Shown: positions 46,000-58,501, counted from the first letter of the stretch. The stretch is 64,000 nt of DNA from Limanda limanda (GCF_963576545.1 NC_083651.1:11520386-11584385), one strand, 5' to 3'. The notes: generated from the sequence alone by a model not told the origin. Program-made: numbers and translations.

Positions 46000-48900
46000 A
46001 GAGTAAAACTTAATAAATATATTGTTAAAAAAAAGAAAGTGTTTTTCTCACACCAAAAAATCATAAAAAAGCATGCATACGGCCACACCCGTAGAATCTC
46101 GGCCACCCCATTGGCCACCCCAAGCACCACATCAGAGCGGTCAAAAGTTTTGACGGCTGTGGAAAAATGCGGAACCTTTCTCGCACCGCTAGTACACTGT
46201 CGGACCCTTTAGCCACGCGCAGCGCGCACACATCCTGTATTTGAATTAAACGGCTCAAGCATGGCCTGAGAATGCCTGTTACCACCTGACGCTTCGACCG
46301 GCACCTGCGGCTAAGTGAAGAAACCCAAAACAGAAAGGTATGATATCATAATGGATGTTGTTTTTGTCTTCTAATAACTGTGACTATCCCACCCATGACT
46401 ATCTATTTTGCGAAGTTTAGAAGCAAGCTAGATCGGAGAACATAGTAAACTGTTAAAATTGCTATATGCTATGCTGTATTTGATAACTACGTTGCGAGAT
46501 TGTGTACAGTGTTTTAATATACTCTCTCTCTTGTCTCTACACACATTTGTTTTTGCAACTTCGGATCGACTTTCGATCTAGTTATTTGCTGTTAACTGCT
46601 ATTGTTGCCAGAACGTGTTATGATTGTGTCAGGTATATACAGTATGCATTTTGGATAGGTGTCATTAAAGAGGGAAAAATAATGAAGAGGAAGAAGGCAG
46701 ACATAGCGTCCTTCTTCAGGGCAAGTGGAAAGAAGACAGCTAAGGCAAAGAATGAGGATGAGATGGAGAAAAAACAGGCAGAGAGCGAGGATGAGGAGCC
46801 CCCAGAGAGCAGCAACTTAAATGGACCTCCAGGTATACAGTATAGAGACTCACATATAGTACAGCTTGGTATGAGGTTATCTTATTTACAATTGGCTTAA
46901 AGTGTGTCTATTCATATACAGGTCAGGTTGAAAGTGCATTGTAAAACATATCAGTTAGTTTTTTGATTACATTAAAGTATGGCATATTTGTATTTGCTAC
47001 CCAGAGACACTTTCACTAATATTATACTTTAGCTTATAGTGTGTTTGTTAAACACTATATAGCATGCATTATAAAACCTTTAGGAAAATTACCTGTACAC
47101 CTTATTGTAATTATTTTAGATGTTTCTGAAAGATTGATTGAGAGCAGGACAGAAGAGTCCTCCCTGAGGAGTGGCCCCAGTGGATCCCCAGGTAAATTGT
47201 CAATCTTACATTGTATGTTGTACTCTTCTGCTAACTTTTCCATCGATATTGTCCACAAGTTTATATTGAATATGTTTAATGCTGTAGAAAATGAATTTTA
47301 ATCTTTTGTATCTGTGAAATTGGATAGTGGATCATTACACCTTGTGGAAAATACTTTAAACACCTATTAATGTTTTTAATATATATATTTAGATTCCCAC
47401 AGAGAAGATTCAGACAGCGAGAGAGAGGAGCCTCCAACAACGAGTGGCGGCCTAAGTGGACCTCCAGGTATACTCACTCTTTCACACATACTGGACACTT
47501 TAATTCCACTTCAGTTTTGCCCAATCTGATACAGTGGCCTGATAATTCATAAACAGGTATGAGTCATACCACTCACCTCAACTGGAGTAGAGTTGGATGA
47601 ATGGCCTCAAATCTATAACGTTTTTAAGAAGATTATAGTGTTCAGATAATCCATTAGATGTAAGATGGGATAGTACACTCCAATGTATGAGTTTATCTTG
47701 ATTATTAATCTCTGCTGTAATTCAATAATTGAATATGCCTTTTTTTCCATTTTTAAACAGACATTTCCAAATCAAGAACTGATAGTCCAGTCCAGCCACG
47801 TCTGAAACTCTATCCGAGGACACTCCAGGGCGACAGGCGCAGACACTTTCAGGCATCGTGGTACTCTATCCACACATGGCTTGAATATTCACTGTCACAA
47901 GACTCAGCATACTGTTATGCATGCAGGCATTTTGGCCTCCCACACACAGAGTCAGTGTTTACGTCAGCCTTGGGTTTTAAAAACTGGAAAAAGGCAACAT
48001 TCAGAGATGGAGGGTTTTGTGGACATGCAAAGGGAGAGGGTCACACAAATGCAATGATTGCTTGGAAAGAATATGAGAGAGCAGATAAAGCTGATGCCTT
48101 GTTAATGAGTACTTTAAGTAAAGAACATCATAAGCAGATAGAGGAAAATCGTGCCTACATAAAAAGTTTAGCAGAAGTCCTACTGTTAACTGCAACCCAG
48201 AATATTTCACAGAGAGGACACAAGGAGACAGTAGATGCAGACAACAGGGGAAACTTCTTGGCTATATTGGACATGATTGCTAAACATGACCCAGTTGTTA
48301 AAAAGAAAATGACAGGGCCTCGCAATGCAAAATACACGAGCCACCAAATTCAAAATGAAATTTTGGATACATTAGCTGAAATGGTACGCGCTTCCATCAT
48401 AAACGAAGTCAAGGAGAGTGAAGTCTTATTCTTATGGCAGATGAAACTAAAGACCTTAAAAAAAAGGAGCAGATCTCTTTAGTGTTAAGATATTATTATG
48501 CAGGAGCCGTAAAAGAGAGCTTTTTGCACTTTGAATCTGCAGACCGCCTAGATGCTGCAGGCCTGACGCATAAAATAATACAGGTACTTGAGAGATGTGG
48601 CTTGGAATACAAAAGTAACCTGATAGGGCAATCATATGATGGGGCTTCTGTCATGAGTGGCAAGCACTCAGGCGTTCAGGCTCGTATTAAAGAGGTGGCA
48701 AAACAGGCCTTTTATGTACATTGTAATGCCCATTGTCTTAATCTTGTTCTTGTGGACACAGTTAAGGCAGTACCACAAGCTGAATGTTTTTTCGCATTGT
48801 TGCAGAGACTCTATGTATTTGTGTCTGGCTCGTACATTCACAACAAGTGGCTGAACATACAGAAAGAAATGTATCCTGGAGCACCCAGAGAACTTCAGCG

Positions 48901-50872
48901 ATTGAGTGAAACAAGGTGGGCTTGCCGGCATATAGCTTGCCACACTGTTCTTGATAGACTACCTGCCATCATGCGTCTCCTTGTAGAAGTGGCTTCAGAA
49001 AACAGTGGCGATAGAAGCATTGATGCACGAGGCCTGCTCGCTCAATTTGACCTGCAGTTCATTGGACTTTTGGTGATATGCAATAAGGTTTTTGGTGATG
49101 CAAGGTGTCTCTCTGACATGCTACAGTCTCCCTCTCTTGATTTGTGTTCAGCTGTGGATCTAGTTCAAGCCCTTGTGCAAAATGTTCAAGCTTACAGGGA
49201 TGAATCCTACTTTGAAGGACTCTGGAGAGAAATCTTAAATACTGCTGAAAAATGTGATGTAGAGGTGGAACCTACTTCAAAAAGAAAGACAAAACAGAGC
49301 CGGTGGCTAGATGGACATGCTGTCATGTCCTCAACGGGTGAGCGTTCAGAGCAGAGTATGGACACTTTCCGTACCAGCATATTTTACCCTGTGCTGGATA
49401 ACATGCTCAGTGAGCTAAACAGACGATTTGCTAAACCAAATTGTGAAATAATGTTGGGAATCCAAGCCTTAAATCCGTCAAGTAATACATTTTGCCAAGA
49501 GCAAGCTCTATTTGCATTTGCTTCTTTTTATGAATGTAACACAGATGACCTCAAACACGAGTTACACCAAATGAAAAGAATCCTAGAGAGAAAAGTCAAA
49601 TCTGGCATACAGAAGCCCTCTAGCCTAGTAGAACTCACTAAATTCGTTGAACCCTTTAAAGAGGTATTCCATGAGCTCTTCAGGTTATGCAAAATTGCTA
49701 TTGCCATACCAGTCAGTACTGCCTCCTGTGAACGCAGCTTTTCCACACTCAAGTTAATAAAGACACACTTGAGATCCACTATGGATGATGATCGACTGAG
49801 CAGTCTGGGTATTTTAAGTGTGGAGTCCAGACGAGCAAAGTCCCTGGACTTGGATGAATTTGTTAATCGATTTGCTGCTAATCACAATAACCGCAGAATA
49901 CGTCTGAAATGAGTGTGTAAACAATGATATGATGAAGTGATGATGTAAATAGTTTCAATAGTGCAGTTAGAAGTTCTGCATTGGAAGATTCCATGTAAAT
50001 AATCCCCAAGGGCTTCGAGGCAATTGTTTTTTTAAGAGGCACTATTTTTTATAACACAAAGGAAAGTATCAAAGTGTTCAATGCCTCTGTTATATACAGG
50101 AGGCTAATCTTTAGATCTTTAAGGACAGTCATTGAAGTGTTCAGTTTTCATGAGATGTCACTGTTTGGATTCTCTGTCTGATATGTGTAAATGTGGCTCA
50201 AACTTGAATCATTCTTGCAGACTCCGCCTAATACCCATTGTGAATATGATGTTTGTTATTATGTGTTTGATAGATGTTTATGGATCGAATTGAAGAAAAA
50301 TTGACACTGCTTATTTAAACAGGCTGTTAATGCTTGTCATATTTACATTTGTTGTAATTCAGCAAATTGTATTCAGGATGTTATTTTATTTATTTTCATA
50401 TTTCTATACATTAGCTCAGTATTTTATACTTTGTTATTTAAAGATAAATCCAAATTGTGATCAGACTTGATTAAAAAAACATTGCACTTCTAATTTTGCA
50501 TCCTTGTTTTGTATTCCTGATGATACACTGAGAGAATTGACTTGGCTTGTCGCCATAAACTGAGGACATCTCTACTATAAAATAGAGTACCTTACTGTCA
50601 TTGCATATCTCTACAACCATTGTTCGACTCAGTCGTACAATACAAATAAAAACACAAATAGCAATCGGTAAATCAACACAGTTTAAAACCAAGTATGAAT
50701 ACAGAATAAGTGTATTCTTTTTTTTCACCTGAATTCCGAATAATGTTGAGATGTTTCCAATGTGTGTCTTAAATAGCTCTGCATCGCCTGGTGAGACACA
50801 TGCTTGCCACCCAAAAATTATCACTGGCCCCATCCTGGCCACCCCAATGGAAATTCCCTGGCTCCGCCACTG
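46000..50872 (+). mobile_element. nearly complete hAT element (TTF-finger transposase)
   Basis: The right end (to 50872), in reverse, starts CAGTGGCGGAGCCAGGGAAT and carries TTGGGGTGGCC motifs. The same GGCCACCCCATTGGCC motifs lie near 46110, marking the left subterminal zone. The exact left end and target duplication are not visible; the left terminus seems lost. 46070-46340 is GC-rich and probably the promoter/leader, ending at a CAGAAAG|GTATGA donor. Confidence 0.6.
46682..49912 (+). CDS. hAT transposase with TTF-type zinc finger; one frameshift
   Basis: Exons: 46682-46832 (ATG; MKRKKADIASFFRASGKK), 47120-47191, 47393-47467 (Ser/Glu-rich repeats ending GPPG) and 47761-49912. Phases join correctly. 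Exon 4 has the TTF finger (WLEYSLSQDSAYCYACRHFG, then GFKNWKKATF and H-x-K-GEGHTNA). The RNase H core follows: LMADETKDLKKKEQIS, QSYDGASVMSGKHSG, HCNAHCLNLVLVD, RLSETRWACRHIA. The dimerisation motif is STASCERSFSTLKLIKTHLR. A single frameshift near 48420-48434 separates ESEV from LMADE. Otherwise the roughly 800-residue frame is intact. It belongs to the DUF4371/ZMYM6-like hAT group. Confidence 0.85.
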
Positions 50873-51254
50873 GTGGTGCGGTTAGCTTAATCAGGTGAGT
50901 GCAAGTAAGCTAACGCTAGCGACGACATTTCAGCTTGTTTATTATCCATCATGCTTAAAAGATGTGGAAAAACTGCTCTCAGAAATGTAAATCCTATTTG
51001 TCCTTCGATATTTTGCTTTTTTCTAACGAGGCGTTCTGAGTGTACTTGTAAAGGAGTTAGGGGACATTTCTGGGAGCAGTATTTGACATCTTTTCAGTAT
51101 GACTGACTGAAAGTGGATAAACTTGTGTGTGAAGTCAGTTAAATCAGTTACTGTCTGTGCTGTTTATGTTGTGCAACACTTTTCATATTACTCTACATAA
51201 TCTAGGTTGCATAATTATGTCCTCTGCTTGTCTATTTGTTTCTTGCTCTGTTAG
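49913..51254. other. 3' UTR and right end of the hAT element; then spacer
   Basis: 49913-50872 is AT-rich transposon 3' DNA ending in the GGCCACCCC-type terminal repeat. 50873-51254 has no coding evidence. Confidence 0.5.
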
Positions 51255-51289
51255 AATGTAAATGAGAATGGACTACACAGTCAAACTGC

Positions 51290-51491
51290 AGTGGGAATTC
51301 TCTGGATGGATGAGGAAAACTCAACTCAACCCATCCACAGTAGGGATCATCTTGGAAGGGAGCGTGGTGATGGACAACCTGGCAAACCTACCTCAGGCCT
51401 TTTTGGACATATTTATGCCCTGCACCTCGATTACCCTAGGTATATGAAAAACACTTTCAACTTTGTTCAGCAGATAATGCTCGACCTTTGA
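51290..51491 (+). pseudogene. SAMD3-like C-terminal exon fragment
   Basis: Frame one reads VGIILEGSVVMDNLANLPQA. After a one-base slip (about 51395-51405) frame two reads YALHLDYPRYMKNTFNFVQQ and ends IMLDL*. This resembles the C-terminal block of the SAMD3-like family found at 32747-33771 (VGVIIEG, then LLFGL-YALNL-YP). It is on the same strand but 17 kb away, across several insertions, so it may be the tail of the same gene or of another copy. Confidence 0.5.
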
Positions 51492-52609
51492 AGAAGTGCG
51501 CTGACACCGAAAATTCAAACGTTGAAAAATATGCTTGCATTGTATAACTGTTTTTTTGTGCTACGTAGATGTAAATGTTTAAATGTTGCACATGCAGGAA
51601 TACATGTTTGCAGTTTTATGGCATTTTGTACAGTTTTATGGCATTACCACTGTTTTGATGGTATTTGCACTATTTACGGTGCTTGTTTTTTGCTATTTGC
51701 ACTGACCTCAGACTTTCACCTTTGCTACAGACTTCCATGTAAAATCATTTCAGTAGTTCTCGGTTAAATGCACTTATCGGTAGCATCAAACCGGGAGCTC
51801 CCATCATTGTTAAGTTCACTGAGATATGTCACAGACCACATTGAAATGTTGTCTGGTGCGCATGTGCACGCATTTTTCTCATGTGTGAAGGAAAATGCGT
51901 CATGGGCCAAATAGGAAGGACCTACTCAGCGGACGTCCTCTAACCCGCTGGTGTGAGAATTTTGCCATGAATCTAAATATTTTTAAATGTTCATTTGCGC
52001 TAAGGCGTACAAAGTTGTACTTTTTTTGTTGTAATTCATGGTAATTCCATTTTCTGCGGTTGTTCTAGCTACCAGCAGTTCTGTTAGGCTTTAAAAGGTA
52101 AAGCTTACCTTTTTTATTGTATGTTCAAATGAATAAAACTGAAAAATGTTGCATTTGTCATTAAATTATTTTATTCTAGTTTAACAAATTATAAAAGAAA
52201 AGAAAAAATATCTCACTTTAACGTAACAAAACTAAGTAGAGTAATAAGGAAGAGTATTTGATATTACAAATGATTTAAAGTTAAATCAACTCATTTTTTC
52301 AATGCACACAACTTAACATTTTCAGGCCTATTTTCCCAAATATTTTAAGTATATAAAACTACAACTGTTGTTAAGTTAAATCAATTTGGCATTCAGTGCA
52401 TTGAACTTAAAAAAACAACTCTAGCCTTCAAAGCTTGTAAGTTAAATCAACTCAAGTTTTAATTTTCCATTACTAATTACTAACCATTATTAATTTTTTA
52501 GGGCAACCTATTTCCTTAAATGTAAACTCTACTTGTCCGGGCTTACAGTGTGAGTGAACCAATTGGATGGAAAGCTATAATGCTTCATGAAGCTTCATCG
52601 CCATCCCTT
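51492..52609. mobile_element. spacer, then CACTA-type non-autonomous terminus (to 52550)
   Basis: 52140-52550 is AT-rich and, read in reverse from 52550, starts CACTGTAAGCCCGGACAAG, then TTAAGG and TTGCCCT motifs. This is a familiar EnSpm-like non-autonomous end. The rest shows nothing codable. Confidence 0.4.
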
Positions 52610-52850
52610 CTCTATTTGTGAAAATAATCAAGTTTTGGGATTATTTATGTAGTTTTTCATACTTATTGTTCCTGTGTTAGTTCACTGAACGTTTACGCGG
52701 AGAGATCTCGAGCAGCAGTGTAACAAAGCACCAGTGTGCAGGTAACTCAACTATCTGACGTGCAGCAATAGAACCGAGTCACCGTGTTGACAAAATACTA
52801 AACATATATGGATTTAGTAGCCCTATACTTCATATGGTTTACACCCTCCC
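52610..52850. repeat. dispersed duplicate, copy 1
   Basis: Matches 54370-54530 (GGGATTATTTATG, TGTTCCTGTGTTAGTTCACTG, CGGAGAGATCTCGAGCAGCA, CACCGTGTTGACA). Its tail (TTAGTAGCCCTATACTTCATATGG) matches 54845-54875. Copy 2 is split by a LINE-tail insertion. Confidence 0.7.
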
Positions 52851-54369
52851 CACTTGACATTGCATGAGTCCCTTTATGCACAGATCTAGGGCTCAACAGG
52901 GAACTATCAGTCACTGAAGGCCTCAATTGCTTTATTAAAGTGGTTTTCCCAACTGAGGGTAGTGAAAACACCCAGGTGGTCGCCCGAATCTCAGATTTGT
53001 ATGTGGAGTCCGTCTGTAACATTTTCACCGTTCGTCTCCTTTTAATTACTTTATTTGATTTGTCAGTCAGTTTCTGACTTCATACAGACATTGACATGAC
53101 TACTAGGCTACTTCAACAACTATATTAATCAACTAATAAAAGATCGTTAGATTAATCGCTAAATAAAAAAATCTATGTTGCAGTACTTGATGTGATTCTC
53201 TACATCAACAGCCATGAAATCTTGATCTGATCATGTCAAGAGTTTCCATATCTGCATGGAGACATGTGAGAATGGTGGACCTTAGAGACTTGGGAACCAC
53301 GAACTGGAAGCCTGTAAAAAATGTTTCTGCTACCAGGGTAGGCTTTGTGTGTATATCTGCTTATCTGTCATCAATTGAGATCGAGCCAGCCAGTGGTCTC
53401 CTATGGGCAGGTACATGGCTGTCCACACCGTGTCCACCACCGTCCATTGCTCTGCTGGGCTGGGCTCGCCATCTATAGAATCTTCACTCTTTTTCGTTCA
53501 AAAAAAAAACAACCTGCACAGATAGTGCAGAGAAGTAAATCATTCTGTTCTAATATGACATCACATTAAGTCTTATTTTAAAATATTCTCCTAACACAAC
53601 CATTTAATTAGGATATTCTGTTTACCCTGAGATGGATCGCTATACATCACAGCAACATTTGTTACAGCAGTGATAACAAATTATTTACGATGAAATGAAA
53701 CTGCTATGTATCACAGCATTCAATATTTTTAACCTTTACACTGTAAATAGTTACATTCACTTATTGTCAGTGACCAGGAGTTATTTATTCCTACAATTTT
53801 AACCGTAACATATTCTTTATAACCAATTTTAGACATTATGTAATCATTTTAACCTTGAACACAGTCATGGAATCAATTAAAGGCCCTTCACTCAGGTACC
53901 TTCTAATAATTAAAGTACAATAAAATTCTATTGGAAATTGAAACCATTCAAAATAGTTAAACCTCTACACATAGCAGGTTAAAAAACAATAAAGTGAGCG
54001 GAATGCTACTTTAAACGTCACCTCTCATTATGCCGCTTTATCAGCCTTGTGGGCCGTTAGCGAACCGTTGGTGCTAGCTAGTGATTAGCAATAGAGATTA
54101 GCCTTAGCACGTTTTCAGAACATGAAACATAATAAACACGACATGAACCAAAGCATAACTGAAGCATCAAGCACATCCACATAACTCCCGATTGATTTTA
54201 CAAATAGCATCTCAGCTAAAACAGTTAGCGGTGGCTAGCAACAGACTAGCAAGACACGTGGTCACACTCACCGGGGTTTCTGTAAACGATAGTTCAGGAG
54301 GGGAAGTCGCCTTCGGGCTCAGAGCCAGCTCTCTGATAATATAACACCACATTAGTCTCTGTATGTGAA
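52851..54369. other. no gene supported
   Basis: 53110-53175 has hAT-like ATTAATC motifs. An 81-codon frame at 53233-53478 (SRVSISAWRHVRMVDLRD) has no recognisable domain. 54000-54300 is richer in GCTAGC motifs. Otherwise AT-rich. Confidence 0.35.
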
Positions 54370-54875
54370 CGATTTGGGATTATTTATGGCTTTTGTCAAA
54401 CCTTTTGTTCCTGTGTTAGTTCACTGCACGCTTCCACGGAGAGATCTTGAGCAGCACTACTTCGCAGGTGACTCTCTCACCTATTTGACTTGCAGCAGCA
54501 CCGTGTGGACACAATACGCAACTACATCTTCAAGATTCAAGATTCAAGATTTTTTATTGTCAAATGAACAGAGATAACATGAAGTAGTCACTGTCAATGA
54601 AATGCTTGGGTCACACACTCTCTTTAAGCAATGCTCAGTAATTTCAACCCCAAAAAATAAAATAAAAATAGAAATAGTATAAAATAGAATAAAATAGAAT
54701 AAAATAGAATAAAAAAGAATAAAATAGAATAACAATGAAATAGAATATCAAAAATTTAAAATAGAAAATAAAATATATACATCTAAATATATATCTTTAC
54801 AGATGAATATATATCTTTACAGATACAGACATCATATATAGGTTCAGTAGCCTTATGTTTCATATGGGTTACATA
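54370..54875. repeat. dispersed duplicate, copy 2, with LINE-tail and (AAAATAGAAT)n inside
   Basis: 54370-54530 matches 52610-52790. At 54533 a TTCAAGATTCAAGATTTTTT-type end begins, the reverse of a LINE 3' tail. A (AAAATAGAAT)n microsatellite (about 54655-54735) follows, then the sequence rejoins the match at 54845. Confidence 0.65.
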
Positions 54876-55279
54876 GAAGCATATTTGAACAGGTGAAAGA
54901 AAAAAAGATGAATGCAAAGTCGAACCTTTAGAGGAAGTACATTTAAAAATTAGAAAGTGAGTCATACACCGAGGCCCGGGACCCCCACCTGACTTGGACT
55001 TTTATTCCGCCCCAACACCTCAAGGATGTGTTAAATTAACACATGTTATATTATATTATATTATACTGCATTACATTGCATACTGCAATTTGACACTGTT
55101 CACTGTTTTGTATTTTGCATTTCACTTTTTACTTAACTTTTTATATCTTTTATATATTTGTATATAGATATGTTTATGTCTAAATAAATGTTACTTTGTA
55201 TAAATATTAGAAAAAGTGAGTAAATAAGAAGTAAATAGTGAGTAAATGTAAATATATATTTTTTATTGAGTTTCTTATG

Positions 55280-55405
55280 TGTGGTGTATTTATTGTGTTT
55301 TTATGTTTCTATGTTCATTGTATGCACCAATAACCAGAGTAAATTCCAGGTAGGTATAAACCTACTTGGCAATAAATACCTTCTGATTCTGATTCTGATT
55401 CTGAC
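55280..55405 (+). mobile_element. LINE (L2/Rex-type) 3' end with TCTGAT tail
   Basis: ACTTGGCAATAAATACC followed by TTCTGATTCTGATTCTGA is the standard 3' end of fish L2-like LINEs. Upstream LINE coding is absent. Confidence 0.65.
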
Positions 55406-56457
55406 TTATTAGACTAGAAATCATTATTTTGACTTCCTAAGTGATTTCAGTATTTTTTTTTTAAATCGCTAGAAATGGGCTTCCATGCAGATGTGTGTTG
55501 CAACTGACCACATGAACAACAACTTCATAATAATAATCATAATAAACTTTATTACTATAGCACCCTCCAACACCAGAGTTACTTAACAAAATAAAATACA
55601 ATTGCATAGGTAGCAGATCATAGAAAAGCCAGTTCATACTTCGCAATAAAACAGAGCAGATAAAAGAACAACATTAAAACTTAATACACACAAGAAATAT
55701 TAATGGTTCTGATTCAAATTATTACATCACCGCTCACTGGGTAACTGACTGACTTCAACTGATAATAATGATGAAGATCATGATGATCATGATGATTATG
55801 ATGCGTTGCTCCAGTGACGCTGTGTGGCTGCATCAGCACGTTTACTCAAACACATTCTGTGCACGTTGGGTTGTTTCATACATTCTGAAAGGGACAATGT
55901 ATCCTTTGTATTTACTCATATATAGACGTTGTCAAAATGTAACAAAAAATAGTTGTTAATACCTGTGAATTTCCTACTGTGATATATTACACACATTTAC
56001 GTAAGACCACCATAAAATTGACTGAAACTATTCATGGATCATCCAAATAGCTGATAAACCTTTAGTCGAATGTATAATATACTAATTGACGATTGGAAGT
56101 ATCCACATTTCACAATCCTTGCAGTTGCAACAGTTATACACTCGCATCCTGTACATCACTGCACTGAATGAAGCTGTCGCCGCTTAAGTTTTATTTGACA
56201 CTGTTGGTTTCAGAGCTCAGGTTGTTGCCAATAAAATGGAAATGGCTCTTTGTGGAGATCTGAACTTTACGGGTGTATTGGCATTTGGATTTCATGATCC
56301 TTTACACAACCACTGGTTTACTTGCTGTAAAAAGGCTTTACTGCACAACTGTTGCACATCTGAGAAATATCACCACTGTAAAACTCAACTCAACCTCCAG
56401 CTCATGTCACTGTAAAATATTTGTGCTAAACTGTGGCTTTTTTTCTGTGTGTTGCAG
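55406..56457. other. no gene supported; (GAT)n-like tract
   Basis: 55760-55802 is an ATGATGATCATGATGATT-type microsatellite. The rest is AT-rich intergenic or intronic DNA. Confidence 0.4.
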
Positions 56458-56594
56458 GCTGTATGTTAGTCACAAAGCCAAGCTGCAGGGTGAGAGTGTC
56501 CTCGGTCCTCTACAGTGGTGCAGGCAGGTACTGGACCACCCGGGGCCTGAGGTGGCGCTGGCAAAGATGAACCTCTGTCACAGACTGGACCAAG
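56458..56594 (+). other. unrecognised exon-like segment
   Basis: It is flanked by TGTGTGTTGCAG and CAAG|GTACAG, both strong splice sites. The open frame reads LYVSHKAKLQGESVLGPLQW, then CRQVLDHPGPEVALAKMNLC and HRLDQ, with vertebrate-like codon use and GC content higher than its surroundings. I cannot name the family. It could be an exon of a host gene with other exons lost, or of a transposon. Confidence 0.35.
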
Positions 56595-57663
56595 GTACAG
56601 TGTGTTTGCCAGTGAGATTACCAGCCCTCATCTGCAGCCACATCAGCCACATCTGTCTCACTGGCTGCTGACATGTGACTATAAGCTTCAGCAGCAAAAT
56701 GTTTCCACATGCAGCAGGATTTTAGCCACAGTTTCCTGAGCTGTGGGAGCGTTTCACTTCACACAGCTCAGTCATTCCAACAAATCGACCATTTAACTCA
56801 CTAACTTTATATTAATGTCTTTTAAAGTACATCAGCTAACTTTTCCATGGAGTGATTATTTCTGTGTTAGTGAAGCTGGATGGACTTTTCATTTCACGGC
56901 CCGCAACCCTGTAGATATTTAAAAAACTGATAACTTTGGAGGTATAGGTGAACAACAGTATGGAGATGATTAGAAAGCGCTGGTTTATCACTGCAACCCT
57001 AAAAGTAGTTTATCCATGCCGCCTTCCATCAATCAACTATAACACGGATCCTTGGGCGAGAGGACAAATTGCTTACATAGACTGTATCTAAGGATGCACA
57101 ACACGTCTCCACTTCCTCCCACTACCCAGAAATGAAGCCAAAATATCTTGAACCAAAGACAGAAGGAGCCAGAGTCTGAGCAGTAGTGATCAGGGGAGGA
57201 AGTGGCCGCTACAGAGTATTTTTATTCTATTCTATTCTAATTCTACCATCTATAGAATTACAATCTAATTTATTTGTTTGGGGTTTGTTCTTGAGTATGT
57301 AATGTCGTTCTCTCTCACCAGAGCTGTATTCAGTGAGGGTTGGCTCCCCTCCTGGGGGGTCATGAATACATCCTTGTCACTGAGCTCCAGCAGCCCTGGT
57401 TTGTGTAACTTGCTGTGAATGTGAGTTTTATCCAGTTGCGTTCGAGGCTAATTGCATGGTGAATGCAAAATGCGCTGCTCTATCGGGCGTGCAACGCTCT
57501 GACTACCAATCAGGGGTGAGAACTCAGTGTTTACACATTAATCAAGTTTATCTCAAGTCAGTTGTGTAATTTGAGGTCAAATCTACTCACTGCTAATCAG
57601 CAAGACAATGAAAGAGCACAGTACCAATATAGTGCAAGTTTGTTTGTGGTGTGCCAGTTGCAG
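56595..57663. other. no gene supported
   Basis: Mixed spacer DNA. No domain-bearing frame, no clear repeat ends. Confidence 0.4.
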
Positions 57664-57705
57664 ATATGGGACTCGGCAGGACAGGAGCGTTTCAGGAAGA
57701 GCATA
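57664..57705 (+). pseudogene. Rab GTPase exon scrap (switch II / G3 motif)
   Basis: After a CCAGTTGCAG acceptor the frame reads IWDSAGQERFRKSI. WDxAGQE is the Rab G3 motif, and ERFRKS resembles the Rab33-type switch II. The sequence then degenerates into (TA)n. Only 14 codons remain, with no donor, so it is a relic. Rab33-like identity is a guess from ERFRKS. Confidence 0.5.
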
Positions 57706-57765
57706 TATGTATATATATATATATTTGAAACGTGTGCTGCTCCACTGAAACAAACAACAAGTCTG

Positions 57766-58025
57766 CAGAGGTGTCAAGTAACGAAGTACAAATACTTCGT
57801 TACCTTACTTAAGTAGAAATGTTGGGTATCTATACTTAACTGGAGTATTTATTTTTCAGACGACTTTTTACTTCTACTTCTTACATTTTCACGCAAATAA
57901 TTGTACTTTCTACTCCTTACATTTAAAAAATAGCCTCGTAACTCCTATTTAATTTTGGCTTGTTTTCATTCCGGTTTGTCATCGTTCAAAAACACACACA
58001 AAAAAAGGCAACACAACCTTGTTAT

Positions 58026-58058
<33 letters not shown>

Positions 58059-58493
58059 TATTGGTAGTGTTGAGTCCAAAGGTCTCCTCCAACAATATAT
58101 GTATTTGCATTGTAATAAAATTTTATAATTTTCAACGGGCATTTTTGCAGTTCAAACGGGTAGCCTAGTGCATCACACATTTTTCAACATAACAATTTTC
58201 ATATATAACATTATAGTCATAGTGGCCTTTAGAAAAATGTGTTTTTTGGAGGAGGCGGGGTAGTGCACTATAGGCCCCTGAGACGCGGCTTAAGAGTTTG
58301 TCCTTAATGGAATTTTTTTTTACCTTACATTACTTTTACTTTTATACTTTAAGTAGTTTTGAAACCAGTACTTTTACACTTTTACTTAAGTAAAAAGCTT
58401 GAGTTGATACTTCAACTTCTACAGAAGTCTTTTTAAACACTAGTATCTATACTTCTACTTGAGTAATAAATGTGTATACTTTTAACACCCCTG
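57766..58493. mobile_element. hAT MITE with perfect 8-bp target duplication
   Basis: It starts CAGAGGTGTCAAGTAACGAAG and ends in the inverse of CAGGGGTGTTAAAAGTATAC. Flanks are CAAGTCTG on both sides (57758-57765 and 58494-58501). It is rich in CTTTTACTTAAGTA motifs. It is non-coding and lies immediately upstream of the katnal1 CpG-rich 5' region. Confidence 0.9.
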
Positions 58494-58501
58494 CAAGTCT
58501 G

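Noticed and set aside
51522..51767. 81-codon Cys/Phe-rich frame
   Set aside because: Hydrophobic low-complexity translation of T-rich 3' DNA after the SAMD3-like stop; no start context or conservation cue.
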